The notes: generated by a model not told the origin, from the sequence alone. Shown: positions 34,791 to 47,927, counted from the first letter of the stretch. The stretch: 64,000 nt of DNA from Ctenosaura bakeri (GCA_948474755.1 CAOLHI010000956.1:620001-684000); one strand, 5' to 3'. A program made the numbers and translations.

Positions 34791-36683
34791 ATCTGATTAA
34801 TACGTGGATAGAGTTCCATCAGGGAATATCAGGGATTTACAAGTAGAGCTTGGAAAAAATCTTGCCTGAAATCTTGAGAGCCAGTGGCAATCAGAATTGA
34901 CAATACTGTACTTGGCTAAATATCCAGGGCAGCTTCTTATGTTCCTCTATTATCCATAGAATCCAAGTTTAAAGTATGACATTTAAAAAGACAAAGGTTG
35001 AAGTATTGTTTGATTCCAATGACCCTACAGGTACAACTCCTATAGAGGAAGGTGATTTTCATTACTCTCTTCTTCCCTCTGCCTTCCCTGAGATGCTCCA
35101 GAACAGCATGAGTAGTAGCACAGAAGGCTGAAGGTGCTGGAGAGACTGGTGAAAATTACTCTTCCTTCCTTTCAAGGACGTGAGCTACTTTGCAACACAA
35201 CACAATGTTGTGCATCGGTGAGTTGGAGGATCACAGAACAATTGGTCCCCTTGCTTAGGGGTAAAAGCCAGTTAGAGCTATCCCTTTGAAAGAAAGAGTT
35301 CTCTTCGATTAATCTCTGGACATGTTTCAAAATGAGGGCCACTCCTCATATGGCCTGAAAGAATTTTTCTCAGCCAGCAAGAAAGTGTATCTTTTTCTGT
35401 GTTGTTTTTCATCTGAATTTGCTAGTAGCAAAACTACCCGTTGCTTCACTGGGTCCAGGTGTATATTTTCATCTCCACTGACCGAGGGTGCTGTCTGAAG
35501 GAACACAATGATGAAACTTATGCTTTGAGCTCCCTGTTTTTCTCTTGTGTACTTTGCCCACTGGACTATGGCAACCTGTCCCTGGAAGAGGAATTTCTAA
35601 GCTCTTTTCTTTTTTAATTGCCATATACTTGTCTTTTACATGGGGATCTGCTGCTGCTGAGAGAACCATGTATCTACCCCTTTGAGATAGGCCAGGTTTT
35701 TTTATATGATGTGTAAAATAGGAACATGAAAAATGTTTATTCAGCAGTGATTAAAAAAAACAAAACTAAACTGTTGGACTTTTCTTGAGACAAACTGGAT
35801 TTAGCTTGTATCTGCAGGTCAGTATGCCCTCACAGAGCACTACACTGAAAGGCCAGCAAGTTCACATTTACAAATATGATTTATTTACCTTCATTTTGAC
35901 CCAATTCTCTGGTTGGTAGTAAGGATGGGAGGGAAGGTCTAATTTGTTTGCTTGTTTTGGCCTGACTCCTGAAGTCTCCAGCACAGGCAATTAGAAAATC
36001 TAACAGAAATAAACTCAGATAAAAATAAAAAGGAATGTCTATTAATAGTTGACCATTAACCATTAAGTGAGTCTGGAATACTAACCAGATAATCATTCTT
36101 GTGTTCCTTCTTTTTAATGTCTCTGAAATTCAATGCCAGTTCTCTGTAAATGATTGATGGGTCAACATAGACAATCATCCCAATACGTGACAGATAGCTC
36201 CATCCATGCATCTTGAAACTATAGTTATCTTGGTTCTCCCCTAAGATGAAATGTCTCATAGACAAATGCAGCTAGTTAAAAGGGAATGAAGTAATGTGGG
36301 GCAACCTGCTGCTGATGTAACTCCGTGGGGTGGCTCTGCCAAAGTCAATTGAAGGGATTTCTAGCAAAAATGGATGTCATGGAACCATACCAGTTCAGAA
36401 TTCTGGGAAGGAGGTTTGCATGTTTATATATGTCATCACAAGCCTAATGTTGCAAGAATGGGGAGATTTTAATAAAGGAGTGAGGCATTCAGATGAGATT
36501 TGTCAGTGGCATGTGAATTGTTACAATCAAAAGACAGTTCCACTCTACACTGTGTCTGAATGTTTTGAATTGGCTCTAAGGGCCACTTCAGCCTTTTGTT
36601 GGCGGGTATATTTACTGTAGGTATAGCAATACACTCTGTAGGGTATGCAGAATTACCCTGGTAAAGTTACTTCTCGCACTACA
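34791..36683. other. No gene seen
   Basis: Unique sequence; no repeat family, coding frame or RNA gene recognised. Confidence 0.4.
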
Positions 36684-36824
36684 GCCATTTCCACACCAGC
36701 CTGTTATAGTGCCATAGTGACATCCTATGGAATCCCGGGGTTTGCAGTTTAGGGATTCCCCAGGATTCCATAGGACGCTGAAAGCAGAATAATAGCACTA
36801 TAACAGGCTAGTACAGAAATGGCC
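36684..36824. mobile_element. Palindromic PIF/Harbinger-like MITE, family A
   Basis: GCCATTTCCACACCAGCCTG on the left, CAGGCTAGTACAGAAATGGCC on the right (first and last bases approximate). The centre is shortened around GGAATCCCGGGGTTTGCAG. Confidence 0.75.
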
Positions 36825-39800
36825 TCAGTCTTGCAAAGAAGACCATGTGATAAGGTTACCATGTCAGAAGCAAAGGCACTGAACTAAGACCACTACTACT
36901 ACTGCTTAAAATATTATTTTATTGGTTATACTGTTCTTTGAATTTTATATTTTTCCTCAAATGCCATTATTGGAGTTCTTGTTGGACTACAGAACAGGAT
37001 TCAAAATTACTTAAGTAAATGAATTAATAAATATATTTAAAAAGAGAGAAAAGTAAAGGGGGAAAAATAAATGCAGTTTTCAAAAGATGGGGTAAAATAT
37101 TTCCAGAAACACAACTATATTTATATTATATGAAGTGTGAAAAGATTAAGACTTCAATCCTATATACACATGGTTCACTGATCTTAATTTTGGGTAGATA
37201 TCATAAGGAATGTAGCATAAGATAGAATTAAAATATGCGTTTAGCACTAACCAATAAATGTTTTAAATGCATAATAAATATCACTGAAACATAATGAGCA
37301 CCTGAGTTAATGAAACTGTTCACCATAAAGGCAAGTTTTATACCTTGTCTATGCCAATAATGGTTTAATTGTGTAATTCTAATTTCCAACAAGGAATGAA
37401 CAAGATCTTAAAAGTGCAGGATGTATTACTTATTTTCTTATGTTAGCTCATAAAACCTTCATTCTCTAGAGACTTAAACCTAGAGTTCTAAGAGCATCCT
37501 TTTCTCTCTCCGTGGGCTGGGGAGCATACCTTCTCCATACTTCTTTACACTTCTCCAAAGCTGAGAACCAGGGAAAGGAATTATGCATATTGACAATGAG
37601 TTGTTATTCACCTTTGTTTGGTGGTTGATTTCAGTGTGGCTTTCTCTTTTTTGCAAGTAATGAAAGCATTAAGTCAAATGTATTGTTCTGCTAGTGTTAT
37701 TTTCTCCCTCAGTTGCTGAAAACCAAGCAAACTCATTTTTTTCCCTCAAGCTGTTTTTCTATCTCATTTTCTCTCTCTTTCTGTGGGAACAATTCCACAC
37801 CCCTCCCCCTTATATCTGGAGTACATTAACTTGACCCATCGCACATCACTATCTTCCTAGCAAATTCCCCAAGAGGTTTCTGAGGATAAAGTTACCCATT
37901 AGTCCTTTCATACTCCCCAGGCTCTCCTTTATGCAGATAGCATGAAAGTTCAGTCAGGCTTGAAAGCCTTTATCTGCGCACTAAAATTAAATAGTGTTTC
38001 ATTTCTTGGGGATATAGTCAGCGGCGTACACAACGGTCATTTGCAACACCACAGCAGCTAGCTTTTAAAGCATAGCTTTTATCCACATAATCTGGCAGGC
38101 TAGCAGATGCTATGTCAATCAGTTTTGATAAATAAGGTTTACCACCACAGTGGACTGGGATGTACAATGAGATGTGAGATGCATTTAGGTCACATGCACT
38201 GAGCTGCTTCTGTTTATTTTTACTTCCTCATATCTTGGAGTTGGAGTGGTCAATACATGAACATGATTGCATGCAATCTCTGTAGGTTTTTTCTCCCTTA
38301 TGTCCCCTTGATGAAACCAAATTTATGACTATAACCCTGAAGTTTAGTAATGTGGCATAAGTGGGAAGATTTTATTTTTTACTTTAAAAGAAGATTTGTA
38401 GGGAGTATGCATCTTGTTTTTTAAGCCAAATCATGCTCCCAGAAGCACAGGCATAAAAAAAAAGGCATGTGCTTGTTATAGTCCTTGGTTGGAAGCAAAA
38501 ATGTCCCTGCAGAACTGATATTTGGCAGAGCAGTGGCAAATTTGATCATAGTGGTATCACAAATTGGAGAGTTGGGTACAAATCTTTAGTAGGATCTCCT
38601 TGCTAGAAATTGCCCAACAAGGTATAAGAAACTTAGGTCTTCCTTACACATGCTGCAACATTGGAGTTACTTTCCCGAGCAGTGTTACCATGCTGGAACA
38701 GGTCTGCATCACTGAAGTAGTGCATATGCTTTGCATATTGAAGTACCTAAGTTCAGTCCCTGTTATGTCCTCTGTTAAAAGGATCTGGCACCAGATAAGG
38801 AGAAATGCAAAAGCTGAAAACCTGGAGTACCAGTATTAGCAGGATAGGCAGTAGTAGTTGGATGGGCAAATATCTGATTTGGTATAAGGAAGTTTCCACA
38901 TCTCATGCTATTTATGTGGTTTTAAATGCATATACAGTCTCTGGCAATGGTTGTGAGAGGAAGGGGCTTTCGGATGAGTCTATCAGCAGTATTGAACTCC
39001 ACTGCTTCTTACTAGTTCTCTTAAACAATTTGATGTCTTTTGAACTACCCATACAGCATGGAGGATGGTATTCCACATGTTTCTAAGCTCTGTTGCTCAC
39101 ATATAACTTCTATAACACAAGAGGGAATTCACAGGAGAAAATACATTCATCTGTATAGGTATAGATCACCAGTGCCTTGCTATACACAAGGTTTTTTGAA
39201 GATCACATTGAGAGTTTGGTTGTATGAGCCTAGTCTATGGGAAAAGCTTATTTTTTTTTTTTTAGAACAATTTGTTTTATTTGTTTTTAGAGACCCTTAT
39301 TGTAAGGGATGCCCTTTATTTAGGGATAGAAAACTTGTCCTTTATAGGATTGGCAAGCGTGACTGTATTACAAGGCAAGTGTGACTTATTGTAAGGAATG
39401 CCCCCTATCCGAGGGCTGGAAAGTTTTATCTTTTTTGTTGAATAAACAGTATGCCCTTGCAAACCTATATTTTTGTGTTTGGGCCCTTCATAAAAGCACA
39501 AATGTGATTTCTGAACATGGACAAAACATTAATTTTACACAGATAGACATGGATAGGTTAACTGAAATCAATGCTTTAATTTGGCATTTAGCTAGAACAC
39601 CAACTTTTAAATAGCTGCTTCCTAATTGTCAATCCCACATATCATGATTTTCAATAGTCCCTTATTGTTATTTTGAAAAGCTGGCAACACTAGTTGGCTG
39701 TCACTTTGGTTCATTTTTTTTAAACTGTGCAATTATAGTCCATATCTATTCTGTTCATGCTTAATTGGCTGGCTGAAGTTTTCTGTTCCTCTGCCCTCCT

Positions 39801-41110
39801 GCCTGTCATTTCTTCCCAGTTTTACAGTCCTTCCTGAGAGTGTGATTTTGGCATACATAGAACAAGAAGAGACAATATGTGCAACTCAATGGGGCATTTG
39901 CATCATCGATTTAAATTAGAAATGAGATTTGCCCCTGTCATTGTTGTTGTAATTGTGTCACTCAGTGGTGCTTTTATCTGCAGCAAGGGTCTATAATTAA
40001 AATGATGAATTAATCATAATGTAAGGCATGTGGTCAAGAAGCCTAATTTTTCCCTGTCAGCCACAAAGTATTTTGCTATGAGTATATGTACTGCCAGCAC
40101 AAGTCATGCAAAGTCCTTAGCCAAAGCCCCACTGAATGGGAGAGGACCAGTTGTATGAGAGTTCCAGTCATGCTTTTGTACAGTGACTCTTGATATCACT
40201 AGAAATGTGGCTGGAAATGGTCCAAATGAAATATGTGGAAACTACTTCAGAAAGATGCTATGTCATACCTGAGGATATGTGCCTCTGTTAAATTCACATC
40301 AGTAGACTTTCTCTGGCCACAATTCTGTTGGTGACATACACTGATATAAGTTTCAGTATGGTCGTGAAATGATATTTTTGGACAATAAAAAATGGATGCA
40401 TCCTGTTGACAGTTTTGCATGTAGAACTGTTGCAGAAGTGCAATAATGCTGCTATGGTGTGTCAATGCAAATTGTGAATTGTGCATCATGCAAAGAGGTG
40501 ACAGTTATGCACATTCACCATTGCTCATAAATCACACAATGGTGTCAATCAGAATAAGTATTGCATAGTCCTTGTATAACTTTACTGGCTGATATTTATG
40601 CTATTCTAAGACAATGTAGGTTTTAGCATCTGTTTCCTATCTCTAGGTCTGGTCCATATTTGATTCCAACATTTAGTCCCTGCCCATGCAGGATTAAGTC
40701 CATTCCCTTTGTACATATTTCTCATAAAAGTGTGCATTTTTAATCACATTAAAATGTACACATTACTTGAACACCCCCTTGACTAAAATATGTTTAAGCA
40801 AAGTTGCATAAGCAATTGAAATGTGTACTCTTTCAGAGCACACTTATTAAGTCCACACCTTTTGTGGGAAGTGCAGTTGAAACTGTATGTCAGCACACAG
40901 AATCCAGAGCACAAATAGCTTCCAACCTGTAGATGATCCAAGAACAGTAGACTAATAAGGTTCACAAAAGACTTCCAGAGTGAATTCCTTGCACATCAGA
41001 GTGCTGGAGAATTCAGACCTTGATATCAGCCCAGATCTTAGAGTGATTCCATAGTGCACTAATTGTGACCCTCAACAAAGCCCTGTACAACTTTGATCTA
41101 AGCCAAGGTT
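36825..41110. other. Unique, repeat-poor stretch, no gene seen
   Basis: The longest part of the window with few recognisable repeats. It includes a direct repeat pair (39299-39340 and 39388-39430) and an AT-rich block at 39890-40040 with homeodomain-like motifs. No exon with plausible splice context and domain was found. Confidence 0.4.
39299..39430 (+). repeat. Local direct repeat (about 42 bp, two copies)
   Basis: ATTGTAAGGGATGCCCTTTA (39299) recurs as ATTGTAAGGAATGCCCCCTA (39388), each followed by AGGG and a GAAA(A/G)-TT-T segment. Between them GGCAAGCGTGACT recurs as GGCAAGTGTGACT. Probably a local 89-bp and 20-bp scale duplication. Confidence 0.65.
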
Positions 41111-41231
41111 GAGAATCATGTGGCCATTGAGATGCTGTTGAACTGCAACTCCCAGCAGCCCTAGCCAGGATGATCAAAGGTGAGGTATGCTGAGAGTTGC
41201 AGTCCAGCAACATCAGGAGGGCTGCATGATT
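41111..41231. mobile_element. Palindromic hAT-like MITE
   Basis: AATCATGTGGCCATTGAGAT, then GTTGAACTGCAACTCCCAGC on the left pairs with GAGAGTTGCAGTCCAGCAAC and GGAGGGCTGCATGATT on the right. Confidence 0.65.
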
Positions 41232-43204
41232 CCAGCTTTTGGTTTCAGCTGTCTGAAGGACTGTGTTTTCTCTTGGAAGACTATCTGGGCTTTGTTATCT
41301 TCAGATCTCACCACCTTCTGAGTCATGTCTAGGCTTGGTCACTCCCAGGCTCTGGAATATAAAGCAGTTGATTGATTGATTGATCGATTGAATTGTAGGT
41401 TTCTCCACTCAAGGACAGTGATAAAGGAACTTTTTTTTTAAAGTCAAATGCTAAATGTATTGGGACCACAGCATACAAATCTAGTTGTAGATTTACCAAT
41501 AGTTGAATACAGAACTGTCAGATCCCTATTTATTTGTGTGGTTTTGTTCTTCATTACATGGTCTGAAGTGGGTCTAAGATAACTCTGAAAACTCTAAACT
41601 AAATGAAGAAGACAAAGTTATTTAAGATTATTATTCCAGAAGTATATGCCACGTTATCTGCCAGTGAATTTATGGGGCTCAGTGAACTTACGGGAGGCTG
41701 TTTCTTCTGCTTGGCAAATTCTGTCCAAATATAACAGCAACTGAAATGTGTGTGCATGTGCATGTGTATGAGTGTCCCAGGGACAGTGCCATCTTTCACC
41801 AACTGATCAGCCGGATAGTGCACCTTGACTAATTCAAACTGCTTTTGTGCTAGGTGGGAAGATGGGGCAGACCCTGTCCCAAGTGTAAGATTGTTCCTTC
41901 ATAGCTCAGTGCTCAGTGTGAATGAGTTGGGGTGCACCCCAAAAGCTGATCAGTGATGGAGGAGATGAAGCTGTGCCCAGCAGCCTCTTGGCTGTTGTGT
42001 TGTTCAGGGGTGGGGCCTTGTAGAAAGAGATACTGGATACCACCTTCCACAAAGTCCAAAACAGTCATAACCCCCAGTTACAGCTGTGTATGTTATGAAG
42101 AAGACGTTAGCCATAAACTTCAGTATTTTGCAGATTTACAACCTGCCACCATTTTGTACCTTCAATGTGTATTTCTAAGATCTGATGACAATGTATGTGT
42201 TACCATGAACAAAAATAGCTCTGCCTTTAGCAAACTTTTTACTTCTTATCATGGAGCAAAAGTATGTGTAGGAAATGGTGTCTGTCAGATAACAGCTGCT
42301 AATTATCAGGAAATGGGTGAGCTCAGGGTTAGTTTTCATCAGTTTTATCACATACAGTTCACAAGTACATTGTTGAGATATACATATCTTGTTCATGGTA
42401 TGTGAAGGCCTCTGTTTCAGGATTCTAAAGCTAACAAATGTGCAATAGGTCCCATTAAAGTGGAAAAGGAATTATTGTGGTAGCTACCTTCCAAGATAAA
42501 TCTTTCAGCACATTTCAATGTCTGCAAAAGTTCCCAAGACTAAACAATGAGGTAACAGTGACCTGAATGAAAATTCTCTCTAGGACAAAGTGAATATGCC
42601 TTGTAATTTTTTTTTTTTTTTAGGTGCAAGAAAAAGAAACCTATGCAAGAGAAATACTTCCATGGTATTTTCTGGAAGAATTCGGGCTCACAAGCTGGCT
42701 ATTGTTCATATCCCATATTTCCTTCAGGAATTCAGGTTTACAAGTGGTCAAAACCCCTGCTATGGCACTGTGCCAGTCTGTGGTGGCTGGTGGCCCCCAT
42801 GTCAGGGGACGGGGGATCAATCAGGTCTTAGATAGGTTCAAAGGAGCTCTCCAAGGTGCCAAGCCAATTTGAGGGAAAGTGTTCAGTACCACGGAAACCT
42901 CCTTTAAAGTCTGGCTTAAACCTGGAATGGATTCATCATCCCACTGACATGGGAGCCATCAGCTGCCACTAATGCCAGGGCATTACATTGACATGACATT
43001 GGCAGTAGGAGGGAAGGGTCACTGGCACAGCAGCCATGAAGTCATTAGCAAAGTAGGCAGCTCAAAGTGGCCTCAGTCCTACATTCCTTCAACATAACAT
43101 GAATATCCATATGTGAACCTAAGCTATGATGAGACATATACCCTCTCCCTGATTTACTGAAAGCCCTTGAAGCTGCCCCACTTGGCCATTCCATGCTTTG
43201 TGGG

Positions 43205-43375
43205 GAGCAGACAGATCCAGAGACGTGCCTGGCTACATTCTCTCAGCCAAAGCCCAAATGATGATATCAGTGCTGAGATCTGATGGGATCCTCCGGGGAT
43301 CCTCTCAGTGCTGTTGTAATAATTTTGCACCTGATTATAGGGACACAACCAGATGCTTCCTTGAGCTTGCCTGCT
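43205..43375 (+). repeat. Interspersed palindromic repeat, pairs with 23318-23478
   Basis: ATCAGTGCTGAGATCTGATG, CTCCGGGGATCCTCTCAGTG and TTGTAATAATTTTGCACCTG match the reverse complement of 23318-23478. Confidence 0.6.
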
Positions 43376-43869
43376 TGCTATGAAGTATGAAATGGCCATC
43401 TGTGGTGGTTCCAAGTGTTTTTCAGTAAGTAAGGTGGGGGGCTTTGGGCATTGTGGAGGGAGGAAGGAAATACCGACCTCCACAGTACCCAAAAAGGGAT
43501 ATCCACATGCATAAGGGAAACTTGTGTATGTGGATGTCCTTAGGGTGCTGTGGGGGTTGGTATTCCTTTCTTCAAAGGGAAACTTATGCATATAGATGTC
43601 TTTGACAGAATTCTGGCCTTTGTCTGCCTTTCTTGCTACCACTGCATGACTCTGGTAAAAGTACAACCACTAGCAAGAGGTACTGCAATGCCAGAACCCA
43701 TAGCCAGCAAGGCTAGACTTTGAAGTTTTGGGAAATATAGTCCAAACAAATTAACTTTCCAAAGCTTTAATACATAACCACTGCCTGTGTGGGTCCTTCA
43801 TTTTTATGACTTCTCCGTGGGAACAGAGTTTTCTTTATTCTTTCTTCACTAACAGAAATACTGTTCAGG

Positions 43870-44180
43870 GGGAGGCACTTCATTTGTGCTGCCTAAACTG
43901 TGGAATTCCTTCTTCTGAGGTCTTTTCCTCTTGAAAACAAGCTGTTATGGCTGTCTTTAGTTCATTTTTTTGACCGGTGTATCTATGAGAATGCATTTCT
44001 TATTCTGCTTCTTCTTGCTGATATGGTTTTTATGATGCTATTTTAAGTTTGGTTTTGTTTTGTTTGTTTTGCTGGTAAGCTTGCTCTCATTTTCATTGTC
44101 CTGAGTTATAGTTTTACTTATAAGCCTTCTGGAGTTTGACTTTATCATGAAAAGAGGGAATATAAATGTTCAAATAAGTT
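43870..44180 (+). mobile_element. LINE 3' end, L2-like
   Basis: CACTTCATTTGTGCTGCC and CTGTGGAATTCCTTC resemble the LWNSLP region that ends L2-clade proteins. A T-rich 3' UTR and a tail GAAAAGAGGGAATATAAATG follow. Badly decayed. Confidence 0.45.
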
Positions 44181-44909
44181 TATAAGTCTGTTATTATAAT
44201 ACTAGTAGATGCGTTTGCTTATGGTGTAAGTGTACGTGATAGTGTGAACAGGAAAGGTGGAATGTATGATTCTGAGCTTTCCTTATGCAATGGAGTAAGC
44301 CAGGGCACCAATGCAGGGTTTGGAAGACATTTTCTACTCCCATCCTCTCAGATGGCAAATCACCCTCCCCCATGAAACTGTAAGTAAATGGAAGTTGATT
44401 GGAGTCTTTTTTCCCCCCAAACGAGATTTTTGCTAAAGCAAAGTGTGTTGGTGATTGTTGTTTTAGAGGAGAATTGCACCCCCTGGAAGCTTCTGGAGGC
44501 ATGGATCTCCCATTTAGTGCCCCAAATAGGAACCCCTAGAGTTTTATGGGTTGCAAAAATGACTGTGGGGACACATATAGTCCAGCGGTTGTGTGTTGCT
44601 TAACCTTTTAGCAGAGATGGCACATTTTCTGGAACAGATCTCTCCACCAAAGTCTGTTTAACACAGCAAGCTTTCAAATATTGAGAACCTCAAGCATTAC
44701 TAAGGACAAATATATACTGTTGTCTTTTTTAAAAAGAGAGAGAAAGATGGACTTTCTGTTCATTAATTTTCTGTGATAATGTTTCTTTTAAAGTTATTTA
44801 TGTTTTGTTTTTCTTTTAAGCAGGTTATGAGTGCTTTTGTGGGTTTTTCCCAGTGGAGAAGAGGGGTAAGCACACATTACTTTAAAGCTCTGGGACTTTT
44901 TAATTCAGA

Positions 44910-44957
<48 letters not shown>
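44910..44957 (+). repeat. (GAT)n microsatellite
   Basis: About 16 uninterrupted GAT units. It produces a false poly-Met frame. Confidence 0.95.
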
Positions 44958-46683
44958 ATCTGTCATCTCTCTCAAACCTGCCTGTTCTGTCTCTGAATTT
45001 GGTCACAATCCTTAAAGTGGACTTTTCTTGCAACAACACATTGTAACAAGCAATTCTTGTTGTAATGTATGTTAAAGTGATTTGGCCTTGACTGAGTAAT
45101 CAAGAGTCATCAGTTTTACAGAAGACCTGTTATGAACGGAGATGGATACCAGTATGACTGGTTTGTTGATAGGGATCATTGCCTGCATTATTGGACCTTC
45201 CTTATAGGTTATGGTGAGGTGGACTCTCAAAATGAATACCCCCCGCACTTCAAAATTTGAAACCGCATCACTGTTTCCACCTGGTTTATTATATGTTATT
45301 CTTCTGATGCCCATAAGGAATTTCCAAAGCTGCTATACTTAAGTTTCTTCCTTGCTCTTATTCAAAATTTGTTTACATCTGCAGAATAATATTCCCACTC
45401 TAGATTATAGTCCTGTTGCATAAAATGTCTGTTGGGTGACTTGATTCAGTGCAGAGTGATAAAGTACAAGGAACAAATCTGCCCACCTGAGACCGTGATG
45501 TGAGTTACAGTTCTCCACTATTTTATCTTCAGAACTTTTCATACAAAAATGTAGATTTCATGCTCAGTATGCTAAAGGAGAATCCTAATTTCCTCCTAGG
45601 TAACTGTTGCAATATGAAGAGGTCCAGAAATGTCCAAATCGCTGCTTCTAAAAATGAAGGTTATTAGCTATGTTGTCAATATCAGAGCAAAGGCAAGGGA
45701 AAATGGGTACAGAAAATGCAATTAAACAGGAAAAGAGATGGGGGGAGGGAGAGATCTCTATCCATTATTTAGTGTTAATGAGACAAGAGAAAAATTGAAT
45801 GTAGAATCTATTAGACAATTAGCTTTTTAAAACCTGGGGTTCACAGGCTATATTTGGCCTAATGCTCAATATTTTTTGTGAAAGATAGGGGGAGGTAATT
45901 ACTTTTAAGTCCTATAATTTTCCATCTGCAGGTCTATCTATTTTCTTTAGTTCTTTTTTTTGTTCACATTAATCCTTCTCATCTTTTAAGACTTCTGGTG
46001 TGAGTTAGATGCTGAGCAGTGGGAGGGTGAATGGGTACCCTGGGATGGCTAGAGAAAGCAGCTGGAGATGACACTTACTGTCATGGAAGTGCTTTATAGT
46101 GACATTCATCAGTGCAGAGTCAAGGGAGGATGCTTGTATGCAAACTGAATTGAGATTGTGTATGTGTTGTGGGAATAAGAGATGGATGAATCTGTCAAGT
46201 TTGATTCCACTCAGGTTCTCATTTTTCCAACATTAAGGCCATTCTATCCCATTTCCACATGAATTTTTTTTTTTGAGTCTCTACATTTCTGCTGATATTT
46301 CTCCTCCATATTTTGCCTGAAGGCTGGCATTCTGCATGCAGTTTTCCTAATGTAATCATTTCTAAAAGGATTTTCCTTGTTATGCACATTTCAGTGCATT
46401 TTAGTGATGCACATTGCAGCATTCAGAAATGGAAATATTACCATATAAATGCATTCTGGCTTGTGTATTGGTTCCAAGTATTTGGATTTGGTAGGTTTTT
46501 GATAAAAGTGAAATAACTGAATTTCTTATCTATCTGTGTTTGGGATGGGTATTGAATGTGGTCATGATGAATTCTGAATGTTTTATCCAGAGAACACCCA
46601 CACCCACACACAAACAAAAAAGATATATCATTCTCTGTAGAAGGCTGGGCAATCGTAGAACATGTCCAAGCATTTCTATCTGT

Positions 46684-46806
46684 GGCCCTTTCTGCATGAC
46701 AATCTTATAGCACGATTATTCCTCTTTCAACCTCCTAGGGAATCCTGGGGTTTGCAGCTTTGGGGGGGGGCAACCAGCCCTATAAGAGTGTCGTGCAGAA
46801 AGGACC
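46684..46806. mobile_element. Shortened family A MITE
   Basis: GGCCCTTTCTGCATGACAAT, then GGAATCCTGGGGTTTGCAG on the left. The right arm is reduced to GTGTCGTGCAGAAAGGACC. It lies 17 bp from the next element. Confidence 0.65.
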
Positions 46807-46823
46807 TGTGTCTGTGTCTGTAT

Positions 46824-47671
46824 CAGTGATGTATTTAAGTCTTTTACTCCAAGTCTCAAATCAAGTCTCAAGTCCTTGAAAATAGTTTCAAGTCAAATCT
46901 CAAGTCTGGGAGCCAACTTTATACCCCAACATATATTCCAGAATTTCTGGACAGAGTTGAATAAAGTCCAGTTTTAACCATTTAAGCAGAGTCAGCCCTC
47001 CACATTTGCGATTTTGTCATCTGCAGCTTCAGAGGTGAAGAATAGGATCCTTCTTACCCCCCCTTCCTGAAGCTGGAGGCTTTTGTGCCAATGGACATAA
47101 AAGAGCCTGCAGCTTTGGAAGTGGAGAATAGGATCCTTCTTAACTTCCCATTTCTGAAGCTGGAGAATTTTTCAAAAGTAGGGAATAGGATCCTTCTTCC
47201 TCCCCATTAGTGAAGCTTCAAAAGCTGTAGAGGGAAGGCTTCTTCCTCCTCAAGTCCACTGCTTGACACACTTGCTGTTCTCTGAGAAACATGCCCTATG
47301 CTTTGGAGACAAGTCTTGCCTTCTGGTCTTAGGAAAAGTTTTAGAAGGCTCCTCCAATATGCAGTGGGGACAGGCTGCTGAGCAGGCCTCAAGCCCATTG
47401 CCTAACCTGTCTGCTGTTCTCCTCTGAGAAATGCACCCACACTTTGGGCTTGAGACAAGACTGTCATGTGACCAGTAGGCAAAAAGAGATGGAAGCATTT
47501 TTCAATGTAGTGAAGTTTCTGGATGGATGTGTTATGTTACCTAACCAAGGACAGCAAGTCAGTCACTAAAAAATATACAAGACTTGTTGTCAAGTTGAGT
47601 CTGAGTAGAGTCACTGAAGTGACTTAAGTCTGACTTGAGTCCGAGTCAGTCGACTCAAGTCTACACCACTG
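46824..47671. mobile_element. hAT-like non-autonomous DNA transposon, 848 bp
   Basis: The ends are CAGTGATGTATTTAAGTC and the complement of GACTCAAGTCTACACCACTG, so the TIR is of CAGTGGTGTA type as in many hAT elements. Flanking octamers GTCTGTAT and ATCCGTAC differ only by three transitions, fitting an 8-bp duplication. Both subterminal zones are packed with AAGTC/GACTT motifs. The middle has internal tandem repeats (GAATAGGATCCTTCTT at about 47040, 47126 and 47182, and a duplicated TGCTGTTCTC-GAGAAA block). No transposase is encoded. Confidence 0.7.
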
Positions 47672-47715
47672 ATCCGTACCTGTGTCTGTGTCCTTGTCCA
47701 TATCTTCTTTATATT

Positions 47716-47889
47716 TGTTTGCTATGAGCCTTCAAGTTGACTCTGATGTATGATGATTCTATCATAGAGGTTTCTTGGCAATATTTATTTAGAGAAGGGT
47801 CATCATTCCTCTTAGGCTAAAAGATTATGATTTGCCCATGGCTGCCCAGTGGGTTTCCATGGCGGAGCAGGGAACTGAACAACACTTGG
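47716..47889 (-). mobile_element. tRNA-derived SINE, antisense, tail and body part
   Basis: GAGCCTTCAAGTTGACTCTG, TTTCTTGGCAATATTTATTT and GTGGGTTTCCATGGCGGAGC match the body of the 3941 SINE family in reverse. The head lies beyond the gypsy element (50309-50337). Confidence 0.75.
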
Positions 47890-47927
47890 TGTCAGGAACT
47901 GAATTCACACACGCAAATAGTACAAGT
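47890..47927 (-). repeat. Remnant of gypsy 3' LTR
   Basis: TGTCAGGAACTGAATTCACA and about 18 further bases match the start of 50004-50308 with one difference (ACGC for ACTC). Similarity stops near AGTACA. Confidence 0.85.

Larger units (their letters stand above)
41232..46683. other. No gene seen; LINE tail, paired repeat, microsatellites
   Basis: (GATT)n at 41369-41391, a palindromic repeat at 43205-43375, an L2-like LINE tail at about 43870-44180 and (GAT)n at 44910-44957. The 150-codon frame at 41953-42405 has no recognisable domain. Confidence 0.4.

Noticed and set aside
41953..42405. 150-codon open frame on the plus strand
   Set aside because: No recognisable domain, no splice or promoter context, and composition like the flanks. 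It is probably chance.
42590..42660. Polypyrimidine tract followed by AG, like a splice acceptor
   Set aside because: The downstream frames show no domain and no matching donor or exon could be found.
43154..43666. 170-codon frame on the minus strand
   Set aside because: It overlaps the palindromic repeat 43205-43375 and has no known domain.
44773..45015. Frame with a run of about 15 Met residues
   Set aside because: This is the (GAT)n microsatellite read in frame ATG.
45072..45314. 80-codon minus-strand frame with protein-like composition
   Set aside because: No family recognised and no supporting context. It could be checked by homology search, but I cannot support it.
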